Source: Lachnospiraceae bacterium XBB2008 (lineage in GTDB: Bacteria > Bacillota > Clostridia > Lachnospirales > Lachnospiraceae). From it: 64,000 nt of DNA. Where the stretch lies: NCBI GenBank assembly GCA_900102235.1, contig FMVL01000007.1, positions 186,001-250,000 of the forward strand, read 5' to 3'. Position numbers and translations under genes: made by a program. The notes below the pieces were generated by a model. It was not told the origin of the DNA. It saw only the letters and a list, made by a program, of their open reading frames with translations, and did no database searches. Positions 27,909-36,666 of this stretch are shown here, piece after piece. Positions within the stretch are counted from its first letter, which is position 1. Each line of letters begins with the position of its first letter.

Positions 27909-28268
27909 TCAGTCGATGACCTTAACGCCTTCGACAAAAACGTTGATCTTCTCTACTTCTATACCTACGAACTCCTCTACCTTGTACTTGATCTCGCTGA
28001 TCAGGTTCTCCGATACAGCCATGATGCTCACGCCGTAAGCAACGATGATATGGAGGTCGAGTGTCAATTTATTGTTCTCGAGAGTCACACCGACGCCGCG
28101 GTTCAGATTATCCATCTTAAGGAGATTGACCAGGCCGTCTCTCACATTGATGCCTGCCATGCCCACTATGCCGAAGCACTCTGTCGCGATGGCTCCCACA
28201 TACTGTCCGATGACATCATTCTGAATCTCTATATTACCCAAATGTGTATCCATTGAAGATTTCTTCAT
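27909..28268 (-). CDS. Asp23/Gls24 family protein (YloU type)
   Basis: A 119-residue protein with the family pattern QNDVIGQYVGAIATECFGIVGMAG near the start and a conserved VNVFVEGVKV end. ATG 28268 has AAAGGA nine bases upstream; the GTG two codons earlier is too close. Such proteins are tied to envelope stress or fatty acid kinase function. It heads the asp23-yloV-recG operon, divergent from rpmB. Confidence 0.9.
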   Translation of the reverse strand: MKKSSMDTHLGNIEIQNDVIGQYVGAIATECFGIVGMAGINVRDGLVNLLKMDNLNRGVGVTLENNKLTLDLHIIVAYGVSIMAVSENLISEIKYKVEEFVGIEVEKINVFVEGVKVID

Positions 28269-28376
28269 ATGCACCGATCCTTTCCGATTTATTCAAAAAA
28301 GCTTTTAATATCAAAGTTATTTAGTATTGTATCACTCCTTTGAAGAAAAAGGAAGTTATATATACTAAATTAATTG

Positions 28377-28405
28377 TTGCATTATTCATCCAAGTCTGAT
28401 AATAT
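28377..28405 (+). promoter_or_regulatory. Promoter of rpmB
   Basis: TTGCAT (28377-28382) and TAATAT (28400-28405) are 17 bases apart, about 47 bases before the rpmB start. Confidence 0.6.
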
Positions 28406-28451
28406 ATCAATGTTGCGTTTCAAAAAGATACCAGATAAAGGAGGTGTCATC

Positions 28452-28637
28452 ATGGCTAAATGTGATATATGTGGCAAGGGCGCTCATTTCGGAAACAACG
28501 TCAGCCATTCCCATAGAAGATCTAACAGAATCTGGAACTCCAACGTTCAGAAGGTTAAATGCAAAGTGAACGGCGGAGCCAAGAGAATGCATGTATGTAC
28601 TTCATGCCTCAGATCGGGACTTGTAGAGCGTGCCTGA
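28452..28637 (+). CDS. rpmB: Ribosomal protein L28
   Basis: A 61-residue large-subunit protein. MAKCDICGKG opens with a CxxC pair and CTSCLRSG near residue 50 gives a second, together forming the zinc-binding type of L28. SHSHRRSNRIW is conserved rRNA-contacting sequence. The start is fixed by AAGGAGGTG seven bases before ATG 28452, not by the longer open frame. It is divergent from asp23-yloV-recG, as in many Firmicutes. Confidence 0.97.
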   Translation: MAKCDICGKGAHFGNNVSHSHRRSNRIWNSNVQKVKCKVNGGAKRMHVCTSCLRSGLVERA

Positions 28638-28667
28638 TCCGAACTTAGCACAGATTTAAACAACGAA

Positions 28668-28695
28668 CAGGAGACTTTTTCAAGTCTCCTGTTTT
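28668..28695 (+). terminator. Terminator of rpmB
   Basis: CAGGAGACTT (28668-28677) pairs with AAGTCTCCTG (28682-28691) around a short loop, followed by TTTTCTT. Confidence 0.9.
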
Positions 28696-28749
28696 CTTAT
28701 GCTCTATTCTGTTTTAGCAGTGATCATTTTCCTGACTCTTCTTCGGTGA

Positions 28750-28968
28750 TCACTTCTTGAACATGTCCAGAACGCCGGATACCTTATCAAGAGTATCTGC
28801 GCTCTTTACTGCTGCAAGAACCTTATCTGCCACACCGTCGGGAATGTCCACACCGATAACAGATTCGATGGCCTTCTCAGGATCCTTCTTAAGTTCTTCC
28901 ATAAACTTGGGATCGCTCTTTGCCTTATCAACCACTTTGTCGATCATTGCTTTTACATCTACATCCAT
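28750..28968 (-). CDS. Small Nif11/nitrile-hydratase-leader-like protein
   Basis: This 72-residue protein contains DPKFMEELKKDPEKAIESVIG followed by VDIPDG, the pattern of Nif11/NHLP-type leader regions that guide peptide-modifying enzymes. The final third (VADKVLAAVKSADTLDKVSG...) lacks Cys, Ser/Thr-rich core or a Gly-Gly cleavage site, so it does not look like a modified peptide precursor. No maturation enzyme is visible nearby. It lies 41 bases downstream of the giant surface protein gene. A stand-alone helical protein of this fold is the cautious reading; its function is unknown. Confidence 0.6.
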   Translation of the reverse strand: MDVDVKAMIDKVVDKAKSDPKFMEELKKDPEKAIESVIGVDIPDGVADKVLAAVKSADTLDKVSGVLDMFKK

Positions 28969-29009
28969 TTTGCTTTTCCTCCGTTCCGAAGCCTGCGCTT
29001 CACATATAT

Positions 29010-32000
29010 TTACAGATATTTCTTGAATTTCTTATTGTTAGCCTTCTGTATGGCCTTAACACTCTTATTACTCTTATCCAGTGCCTTCTTCGATGCACGG
29101 GCTGATGCGCGTGCCTTGATATCCTGTCTGTTCATCAGAAGATAAGTAGCACCGCCGATGATCGCTGCACCGGCAAGAAGCATGATCCAGAATAACCGCA
29201 CGCCCTTCTTCACTTCGGGAGCCACCATACGTCTGGCTATAGCATCGCTCTTAGGAACATGGTTCTCTTCCAGAGTCTGAGACTGAACGTATGCGGTCAC
29301 GCTGTCAGGTTCTGCGATATTGCTGACAGGCTCGGCCTCATCTTCCGCAGGAGCACTATCCTCCTCGGTTGCCACGGGCTTGTCCAGATGCGCGGAAGCA
29401 TTGGCAAGTATATCCTTATCCACTACGACTACATAATCTCCGCCTTCGCTGAATGTAAGCGAAGCTGTTCCGTCATCACTGATCTCATCAGCCGTCACGA
29501 ACGAAAGGCTGTTGGTTGCCGGATCGTATTTGAACAGGTTTGCATGCAGGCCGGCGTTATTTCCGCCCAGATTAAGTGAAAGGATCGGTGAGCAGCCGTA
29601 ATCCCCGTCCTGAGCAAGGCTCAGCTGAAGATTGTAATCAGTAGCCGAAATAAGTTTGGTCAGTTCGGCAGGTATGGTATTGGTATTGGTCAATACACCG
29701 AAATTTACGGCTGAAGTCAGTTCCTCGGGAATGCACATTCCGTTTACATTCCACTTAACGCTGTTACCCATATCGAATACAACCGTAACGTTGTCATCCT
29801 TCAGGTTATTCAGCAGCGATGAAGGAACCTCAGTCGTGCCGTTCATGTAGACCGGAACCGAATCGCCTTTGGCCGTGCCGGATATGCGAAGCGATATTGC
29901 ATCCCATCCGCTCACATCCGGGAATCCTGCAATGAACGGAGGCTTAACCTCGGGTGCGGAATTTGCACCGGATGCCGTTGAACTCGAAGAGGTCCTTGAA
30001 CCGGAACCTGTTCTGGAGCTCGTAGACGATCCGCTTGAAGAACCTGTTCTGGAACTCGTTGATGAGCCCGATGAGCCGGTCCTGGAGCTTGTAGTCGAGC
30101 CGGAGGTTCTGGAGCTGGTTGTTGAGCCGGAAGTCCTGCTGCTCGTTGTCGATGAACGTGTACCGGTCGAACTTGATGTAGTTGTTCTGCTGCCGGTGGT
30201 CGTTGTCTTGTTGCTTGCTGTACTGCCCTCTTTGGTTATCGTTACTTCTACCGATTTGACCGAATCATCATAGTTATCAGCATCTGAACCGATATATTCA
30301 AGCCTAGCGGTTACGGTGACGGTCTCGGTAGTCTTGTTCGAAGACGTTGAAGATGACGATGATGTCGAAGTTGAATCCGTTGTGTCAGATACAAGGGATT
30401 TTCCTTCATCAGCACTGCTCCATCTCCACTTGGATGAACTTACACCAAGAGAAGACATAGTTACATCGCCTACTGTCTTGGCTGACGACGAACTCTTAAG
30501 CGTAATGGACGTCTTCGGCATAGGGCTGAGCGATGTGGATCTGCCAATGGTGAAGTTGGCGGATACATCGTTGAACTCGTAGTTGCCGCCGGTTTTAGGT
30601 GAAACGGTTATCGTACCTTCTCCGGCATTCTTGTTATCACTTATGGTAACCTTGTAATCTGTTGCAGCAAGAGCCGTACCGCCATATGTAACGGAATATG
30701 TTGGCGTGATTGCCTTTCCTGTATAAGTGTAAGAGCCGGTAACTACAACTACAGGAGAGATTCTTAATGGATTGATCGCTGCCCTGGTATCCGTTTGATT
30801 ACCGTTAGCGGCTAAAACATAATTGTTGTTTCCACTAATAGTAATGGTATCTATCGAAACCTGTCTACCGGTACCGGCATTTGAATTCACAAAGTGCCCT
30901 GTAGCATTAACGGTCAACCGGTCTGATCCGTTCAGTGTATGGATAGTTACTGAACTCGTATCAAGTTCAACTGTTGATGTTCCGTCATAATCCTTGTCAC
31001 GTGCAGTAATACCCGTAACTGTTACCGGACATTTGCTTATGGTAAATGTCTTGATTGTCTCTTCATTTATGTGGTATGTACTTCCTGCTTTACTTTTTAC
31101 TACTACCTGGGCACTATCTCCGGCGTTTATATTATTTCTATATTCGACGGTGTAATCTACATCCTTAGTAAGCGTATTGGATCCGAGTTTTACGGTCACC
31201 GCAGGTTCTTTAGCTCTGCCATCATATACGCTTCCACCGGCAACTGTGATCGTAGGAGTCAAAATCGCATCTGTAATGGATGCCGTCGTTGTAGTCTGAT
31301 TGCCGTTTTGTGCAACGGTATAATTATCTTTAGCAGTACCGGTTAACGCAATTCCTGATATATTAACCGTTTTGTTCGATCCCACTTCTGCGGAATCAAA
31401 GGTTCCCGTAGCGGTTACTCCAACCGTATCCCCTTCTATCAAGCCGCGTATGACAGCTGCAGAACAGTTCAGAGTTGCTGTAGCATTGCCATCGTATGCT
31501 TTATCTCTGGCCGTGATACCGGACGGAACAGTAACCTCGATCGGGTTTATGGTCGCAGTTGCATTTGTCTGGTTCCCTGATGAAGCCAGTATGTAATTAT
31601 TGATACTTGTTCCACCCAATACAAGACCAGAAATGGCAACCGGTCTGCCCGTCCCGGCATTATAGTTAGTAAACCGCCCTGTCGCAGTAACAGTAAGCGA
31701 ATCACCTGTAGCCATGCCCGTAAATTCAGTTCCGCTATAATCAAGCACTACAGAATCTGTTCTGTCATAGTCTTTATCATGAGCTGTAATACCCGATACG
31801 GTAACAGTTTTCTTGTTTATGGTGAAATGCTGTGTAACAGGCGAAAATGTATAATTGCCGCCTTCTCTTGGTGACACAACTACTGTAGGTGCATTTGTAT
31901 CTGATGAAGAAGCTGCATTTACATTGTTCGAATATATAACGGAATAATCTGAAGTTGTAAGCGTAGTGCCGGAACTGATAACTGTAACTTCAGGCTCAAC

Positions 32001-34061
32001 GCCAGCGCCGGTATATGTAGCGGATGCCACTGTTACGGACGGAGTGATTTCAATAGGATTTATAGTCGCAGTAGTTTCAGTCTGACTACCAGATAAATCC
32101 ACTACATAATTATCTTTTGATGAACCATCAAGAACTATATTGTCTATGGTTACAGGTCTGTCTTCGCCTACAGAAAACAGGGTAAGATGCCCTGTTGCAG
32201 TTGCCGACAGTGTATCTCCTGCTATTATCCCGGAAATAGTTGCGTGAGAGGCATCAAGTGTGATTGCATTCGTTCCATCGTATGTTTTAGGGGTTGCAAC
32301 GATTCCTGTAACAGTAACCTCCTTAGGATCTATTGTAAATGTCTTGGTTATGCTTCCATCCTGAACATTTGGATCATTAGATATGGTAATGGTCATAGTA
32401 TAATCGCCGGCGTCAGTCGCCTTGTTGGTATCATGATTCTCATCATCTTTTGCTATTGACCACTTTGAATTATCAAGTCGTACATCTCCTACAGACACTT
32501 TGTTTACTGTCTGTGTCTGCTCACTGCGGTTATAGGTAAGCGGACTGCCAAGTTCTACCGTGCACGCTGTTACGGGGGCTTTAGATATTTCAAAAGTCTC
32601 TTCTACATCTTCAAATCTGTATATAGGAGTATTGATAATCGGTTTGATTGTAAGCGTTGCGGTTCCTGCATTAATGTTATTAGTTAACACCTCTATATAA
32701 TCATCATTCTTCACAAGTTGAGTGGAACCGACAGTCACTGCATATGTAGGAGTTATATCCGTCCCGTTATATACATAAGAACCGGTTATGTTTACTGTAG
32801 GGGCTGTATTTGAAAAGATCGTGGCCCTTGCAGTACTGGGAGACGATGTCAACGTATAGTTACCCGCTGAAGTACCGGTCAATTCGACACCCGAAATGTT
32901 AACGATTTTATTTCTGCCTACTGCGTCATTCTCAAATTCTCCGGTACCTGTTGCCCAAAGTTCTGCCTCAGTACCATCGACGGCGGCTGCACCTGTGATC
33001 GAGATATTTCTGAAATCAAGTGTTGCGGATTTATCGTTTTCTGCATATTCTCTGTCTACTGCAAGAATGCCTGTAACAGTAACAGGTTTAGGAGTAATGT
33101 TTCCGGTAATGCCAGTCTGAACAATACCCGAAATAGCATAGTTATTGCTGCCAGCGCCCTCAAGAACAAGATTATTCGCATTGACAGTTACCCCAACATT
33201 GTCACCAACGGCAGCATCGTCATATGTACCCGTACCGCTAACGGTAAATGTAAGTCCTTCTATCACAGTATCGTTAGTATCGTTTGCATCTGAAACAGAT
33301 ATCGCAGAATGACTGATTACGGCATCATTAACTTCACCATTGTATACTTTATCTTCAATAGAGATTCCATCTACTATATTCAACGGTGCGGGAGAAATCG
33401 TATATGGGTCAGAAAAAGCCGATCCCGAAAGATTTCCGTTGGCATTTGCGGTCAACGTAAGCTTATGAGTTGTTCCCGCATTTGTACCGGAGCCCGAAAC
33501 AGTATAATCTGAGGGATCAACTGTAACTCCGTTTATCGACACAGTAACAGTTGGAGCCTGCGCACTACCATTGTATGTCAACTGATCATTTGACAAGGTA
33601 ATTACGGTTTCAGAGAGAGGACGTTTTGAAATAGTAAAGTCGGCCGAAACATAAGATGATTCATCTCCGGAACCAAGTTTATAAGTTGCGGTAACTGTAT
33701 GAGTCCCTGCATTCTGAGGAACAGTTGAACTTGTATTATCATACAAATAACTTATTTCGTAGGGAACAGTCGGCACTCCGTCTACGGACAGGCTCGGTAT
33801 TTCGGCTGCATCTCCGTATGTCCAATTCTCAACCGTAAGAACAACGCCCTCGCCTTCCGCACGAGCATTTACTTTCCATCCCAAAACAGCAACGAGTGCC
33901 ATAACCGCAATCGCAAAGATGATCGGCAGGCTGTCGCGCTTTCTGAACTTTCTCCTGGCTCCGGGGGCATCGGGAGCGGTACGGCGGTATCTCTCTTCTT
34001 CGATCCCCCACTCTTTATTGATTCTTTTTCTTGTAGGTTTATTCATATTCTCGGTCATCAT
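29010..34061 (-). CDS. Giant MBG/YDG-repeat surface protein anchored at both ends
   Basis: The 1,683-residue protein starts with a basic cytoplasmic stretch (1-47) and a membrane segment (about 48-66) followed by a possible cleavage site NARA/EG. Beyond it about seven MBG-like and six YDG-like beta domains alternate up to about residue 1150; YDG units recur as VTGI-x-A-x-DK-x-YDGT. Then come a Ser/Thr stalk with repeated SSRTSGSTT units (about 1255-1370), a globular region, and a C-terminal membrane helix near 1620-1640 with a Lys-rich tail. There is no LPxTG sorting signal. An adhesin or cell-surface fibre is likely. ATG 34061 is followed directly by a second ATG, so the exact start is open. 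Confidence 0.85.
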   Translation of the reverse strand: MMTENMNKPTRKRINKEWGIEEERYRRTAPDAPGARRKFRKRDSLPIIFAIAVMALVAVLGWKVNARAEGEGVVLTVENWTYGDAAEIPSLSVDGVPTVPYEISYLYDNTSSTVPQNAGTHTVTATYKLGSGDESSYVSADFTISKRPLSETVITLSNDQLTYNGSAQAPTVTVSINGVTVDPSDYTVSGSGTNAGTTHKLTLTANANGNLSGSAFSDPYTISPAPLNIVDGISIEDKVYNGEVNDAVISHSAISVSDANDTNDTVIEGLTFTVSGTGTYDDAAVGDNVGVTVNANNLVLEGAGSNNYAISGIVQTGITGNITPKPVTVTGILAVDREYAENDKSATLDFRNISITGAAAVDGTEAELWATGTGEFENDAVGRNKIVNISGVELTGTSAGNYTLTSSPSTARATIFSNTAPTVNITGSYVYNGTDITPTYAVTVGSTQLVKNDDYIEVLTNNINAGTATLTIKPIINTPIYRFEDVEETFEISKAPVTACTVELGSPLTYNRSEQTQTVNKVSVGDVRLDNSKWSIAKDDENHDTNKATDAGDYTMTITISNDPNVQDGSITKTFTIDPKEVTVTGIVATPKTYDGTNAITLDASHATISGIIAGDTLSATATGHLTLFSVGEDRPVTIDNIVLDGSSKDNYVVDLSGSQTETTATINPIEITPSVTVASATYTGAGVEPEVTVISSGTTLTTSDYSVIYSNNVNAASSSDTNAPTVVVSPREGGNYTFSPVTQHFTINKKTVTVSGITAHDKDYDRTDSVVLDYSGTEFTGMATGDSLTVTATGRFTNYNAGTGRPVAISGLVLGGTSINNYILASSGNQTNATATINPIEVTVPSGITARDKAYDGNATATLNCSAAVIRGLIEGDTVGVTATGTFDSAEVGSNKTVNISGIALTGTAKDNYTVAQNGNQTTTTASITDAILTPTITVAGGSVYDGRAKEPAVTVKLGSNTLTKDVDYTVEYRNNINAGDSAQVVVKSKAGSTYHINEETIKTFTISKCPVTVTGITARDKDYDGTSTVELDTSSVTIHTLNGSDRLTVNATGHFVNSNAGTGRQVSIDTITISGNNNYVLAANGNQTDTRAAINPLRISPVVVVTGSYTYTGKAITPTYSVTYGGTALAATDYKVTISDNKNAGEGTITVSPKTGGNYEFNDVSANFTIGRSTSLSPMPKTSITLKSSSSAKTVGDVTMSSLGVSSSKWRWSSADEGKSLVSDTTDSTSTSSSSSTSSNKTTETVTVTARLEYIGSDADNYDDSVKSVEVTITKEGSTASNKTTTTGSRTTTSSSTGTRSSTTSSRTSGSTTSSRTSGSTTSSRTGSSGSSTSSRTGSSSGSSTSSRTGSGSRTSSSSTASGANSAPEVKPPFIAGFPDVSGWDAISLRISGTAKGDSVPVYMNGTTEVPSSLLNNLKDDNVTVVFDMGNSVKWNVNGMCIPEELTSAVNFGVLTNTNTIPAELTKLISATDYNLQLSLAQDGDYGCSPILSLNLGGNNAGLHANLFKYDPATNSLSFVTADEISDDGTASLTFSEGGDYVVVVDKDILANASAHLDKPVATEEDSAPAEDEAEPVSNIAEPDSVTAYVQSQTLEENHVPKSDAIARRMVAPEVKKGVRLFWIMLLAGAAIIGGATYLLMNRQDIKARASARASKKALDKSNKSVKAIQKANNKKFKKYL
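29995..30215 (-). repeat. Ser/Thr/Arg/Gly-coding repeats in the surface protein stalk
   Basis: Short imperfect repeats encode SSRTSGSTT and SSRTGSSGS units. The array is the likely place for length variation by slippage between strains. Confidence 0.7.
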
Positions 34062-34179
34062 GTGTTCACATCCCTGTGCTACAGTTTATGCATACTCCAT
34101 TATGTATATCGTCTAATGACATCACAAAATCAACTGATCCAGGATTATTTATCCTTATGTAAACCAGCCGACTATTTTT

Positions 34180-34209
34180 AATATATCACACATGTAATTC
34201 TAAATACAA
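34180..34209 (-). promoter_or_regulatory. Candidate promoter of the surface protein gene
   Basis: On the minus strand TTGTAT (34209-34204) and TATATT (34185-34180) are 18 bases apart in an AT-rich gap. It implies an untranslated leader of about 110 bases; I recognise no riboswitch in it. Confidence 0.45.
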
Positions 34210-34259
34210 TATATTTGCGCAGATATTGACAGTCTGTTTTATCAATAAATCAGGTATAT

Positions 34260-34805
34260 CTACAGTTCCAGCAACATATAGATCAGTTCCTGATATCCGC
34301 TTATACGGGATTTGAAGCCCCTGGGATTTCGTCCGAATTCAACGAACCCAAGCTTCTTATATAGAGATATTGCTGCAGCATTCTCAGCAACTACATTTAA
34401 TTCAAGCTGAGCATATCCTGCATCTTTAGCACATTGTATACATGCTTTAGTAAGCGCTTCACCCAGACCGAGTCCCCAGTATTCCTTTAAGATCCCGATA
34501 CCGAATTCCGCCCGGTGGCTTAATTTATCCTTAGAGCCTACCTGTTCGATCCCGGCTGTACCTGCGACTTTCCCGTCAACAAACGCTACTATCTCTATTT
34601 CATTCGGACTCTCTGTCTTCTTTTCCAGATATTCACTTTCCTCTTCGGGAGTAAATGAGTTCTCATCAGGATATGTCAACAGATAATCCGTTTCTGCGTG
34701 AGTTGCATTAAAAACCTCGCATACCTCGGTTCCGTCAGCTCCGCTTCCGTTCCTAAGCAGCGCCTCTTTTCCGTTCTTCAGAGTTATCTTTTGTTCGTAT
34801 CTCAT
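34260..34805 (-). CDS. GNAT family N-acetyltransferase
   Basis: The 181-residue protein shows the acetyl-CoA site as FGIGILKEYWGLGLGEALTKA near residue 100 and the later motif ELNVVAENAAAISLYKKLGFVEFG. It resembles acetyltransferases acting on amino groups of small molecules or proteins; the substrate is unknown. GAGGTGG stands before the ATG. Its stop is close to the promoter of the surface protein gene, so the two are probably separate units. Confidence 0.88.
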   Translation of the reverse strand: MRYEQKITLKNGKEALLRNGSGADGTEVCEVFNATHAETDYLLTYPDENSFTPEEESEYLEKKTESPNEIEIVAFVDGKVAGTAGIEQVGSKDKLSHRAEFGIGILKEYWGLGLGEALTKACIQCAKDAGYAQLELNVVAENAAAISLYKKLGFVEFGRNPRGFKSRISGYQELIYMLLEL

Positions 34806-34962
34806 TTTTCCACCTCATGATATCAGTGGAACTATTCTATCACCCAGATCGCCTCAATTCAAAATATATAGGGCCAAACCGGAATTCGTGAATAAGTTTA
34901 TTCTATATATTTCCCAATATAATGATCGTCTTATGTTAGAATAGAAAAAAGGAGGTGAAGCC

Positions 34963-35409
34963 ATGAGCAACAGATCTCAGAGACGAATGTTAATGAAGAA
35001 CTGGCATATATCCGCCATAGTTATCGGTATAATCCTGGCATTACTCGGTTTATACTCTGTTTTCGTGATCAGCGGCGAGACCAATCGCAAGAACGCCGAA
35101 TGCACGGAAAAGACAATCGGCACGATCACCGGTGTCACAAAATCAGGCTCCACATATCTCACAGACATAGAGTACGTGATCGAAGAATCCGAAATGAATA
35201 CGACCATTGAGGCAAAAAAAGATCTCGGTGTAGGTAACACGATAGATATCTACTATGAACCGCTTTCGTGGTCGCATATTTATATCGATGGTGTATCTCC
35301 CACCGGAACCAAAGATGTGTTATTCGGGCTTGTGGTCACCCTGGTAGGTGCGGCGTTCATCGGAGCCGGAGTGATGACCTTAAGAAAAAAGAAAAGCAAC
35401 GGGATTTAA
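34963..35409 (+). CDS. DUF3592-like membrane protein
   Basis: A 148-residue protein with two membrane helices (about 19-40 and 120-140) enclosing an extracellular beta-rich loop (TIGTITGVTKSGSTYLTDIEY, later YYEPLSW), the plan of DUF3592 proteins. AAGGAGGTG stands five bases before the ATG. TATAAT at 34918-34923 may be its -10 box. The function of the family is unknown. Two strong hairpin terminators follow. Confidence 0.75.
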   Translation: MSNRSQRRMLMKNWHISAIVIGIILALLGLYSVFVISGETNRKNAECTEKTIGTITGVTKSGSTYLTDIEYVIEESEMNTTIEAKKDLGVGNTIDIYYEPLSWSHIYIDGVSPTGTKDVLFGLVVTLVGAAFIGAGVMTLRKKKSNGI

Positions 35410-35458
35410 GTTTCCTGCGGATTGCAGTGCTTTTTTGATGACTTTACAAAGACAAAAG

Positions 35459-35498
35459 CACTGGGATTCACGTGATCTGTGAATCCCAGTGTTTTTTT
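35459..35498 (+). terminator. Terminator 1 after the DUF3592 gene
   Basis: CACTGGGATTCAC (35459-35471) pairs with GTGAATCCCAGTG (35479-35491) perfectly, with a 7-base loop and seven Ts after it. Confidence 0.92.
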
Positions 35499-35519
35499 GT
35501 TGGTTTTACGTAGATAAAT

Positions 35520-35558
35520 GCACTGGGATTCATGTATTCTGCGAATCCCAGTGCTTTT
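35520..35558 (+). terminator. Terminator 2, a near copy of terminator 1
   Basis: GCACTGGGATTC (35520-35531) pairs with GAATCCCAGTGC (35543-35554), followed by TTTT. It repeats the first hairpin 62 bases downstream, and the linking DNA is also related. Confidence 0.85.
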
Positions 35559-35642
35559 AACCTGATTCATCCTATTTCCCCGGGTGGAAAGGATCAGAGC
35601 ACAAACCGAGCAAACATAAACCGGGATTTATAGCAGGCCTCT

Positions 35643-36665
35643 TTACCCTTCCCACCCATAAACCGTCAGATCTACGTGGTTGTCGACCACTTCTATTCCG
35701 TCTGCACGGAGGAGCGACTCCTGAACTCCCGCTCCACCGAACACAAACGCTTCTGCAAGCCTTCCCTGTGCATTGACCACACGATAGCAGGGTATACCGT
35801 CCGGATCGGGATTCTTATGCAGGGCATTTCCTACCGCACGTGACATCCTTTCATTTCCGGCCAGCCTGGCGATAGTTCCGTAGGTGGCCACTTTTCCACG
35901 AGGGATCTTACGGACTGCTTCATATATCCTTTTGGTCGGGCTGTCCGATATCAGGTCGTAGCTTTCGGCGATCATCATCTTGACGGCATCATCCGGGATC
36001 GAGCCGTCCAGGATGACCGTATTCCAATGCTCCTTGTTCTGATGATATCCGGGAATGACCGACCTGTATATCTGCCGCCAGTAATATGCCTTGTCGGGCT
36101 CGGTTTTAACATTGAGACAGATATGATCATCTTTCTCATATGTCCAGAGAAAAGCCTTCTTATTCGGACTGTATCGAACAAGTTGCCAGTTAGGATCGTT
36201 AAAAGGCGCATCCTGATATGTATCCGGAAACGATAATCCGTATGATAATGCTTCTTCGCGTGTCAGCATATTAACTCCAATGTACCCTCTTATCACTTCT
36301 ATATATCCCAGCGCTTCTTCATCCGAAACCATCACATCGAGTCCGAAAACTCCTGCCGAGTATTCCGGCATGATACCACGCTCATAAACCTGCGCTATGG
36401 AGTTAGCGCAGACCCTGCATTCATATATATCCTTAAGCCCGTTCGCCCGGTCCCAGTCGATATCAGGATAACCGAGTACGTTTTTTAGGAATTCATGAAG
36501 TATGCGGACGCAGACCTTCCTGGTAAGCCTGACTTCCGACTTTTCGGCCGGGTACGCTCCTGTGAACATATCCAGATACTGCCCCATGCTGTATTCAGTC
36601 GGATCATGCCCGGTTTCGGATGTGTATTCCAGGATCAACCGATCAAAGAATTCCTTTTCTTTCAT
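35643..36665 (-). CDS. Fusion of an unknown domain, YjbR/MmcQ domain and alkylated-DNA methyltransferase
   Basis: ATG 36665 lies one base after the GH27 stop. Three parts can be seen in 340 residues: an unrecognised N-terminal part (1-130) with YECRVCANS; a MmcQ/YjbR domain (about 133-238) with LSFPDTYQDAPF, LNVKTEP and HWNTVILDG; and the C-terminal MGMT DNA-repair domain (about 243-335) with IPRGKVATYGTIARLAG and the acceptor Cys293 in GIPCYRVV. The protein should transfer alkyl groups from O6-alkylguanine to Cys293 and be used up. The MGMT N-terminal domain is absent, its place being taken by the YjbR fold, also a DNA-binding candidate. Confidence 0.88.
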   Translation of the reverse strand: MKEKEFFDRLILEYTSETGHDPTEYSMGQYLDMFTGAYPAEKSEVRLTRKVCVRILHEFLKNVLGYPDIDWDRANGLKDIYECRVCANSIAQVYERGIMPEYSAGVFGLDVMVSDEEALGYIEVIRGYIGVNMLTREEALSYGLSFPDTYQDAPFNDPNWQLVRYSPNKKAFLWTYEKDDHICLNVKTEPDKAYYWRQIYRSVIPGYHQNKEHWNTVILDGSIPDDAVKMMIAESYDLISDSPTKRIYEAVRKIPRGKVATYGTIARLAGNERMSRAVGNALHKNPDPDGIPCYRVVNAQGRLAEAFVFGGAGVQESLLRADGIEVVDNHVDLTVYGWEG

Positions 36666-36666
36666 A

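Noticed and set aside
29010-29200. Sortase signal in the surface protein
   Set aside because: The C-terminus has a membrane helix and basic tail but no LPxTG-like motif, and the tail after the helix is about 40 residues, too long for a sortase substrate.
29869-30273. Glu/Val/Leu-rich open frame on the plus strand
   Set aside because: It is the reverse side of the Ser/Thr repeat stalk of the surface protein, which produces long stop-free frames.
34062-34179. Riboswitch in the surface protein leader
   Set aside because: The leader is AT-rich with only a weak GGAT/ATCC stem; no known riboswitch core was recognised.
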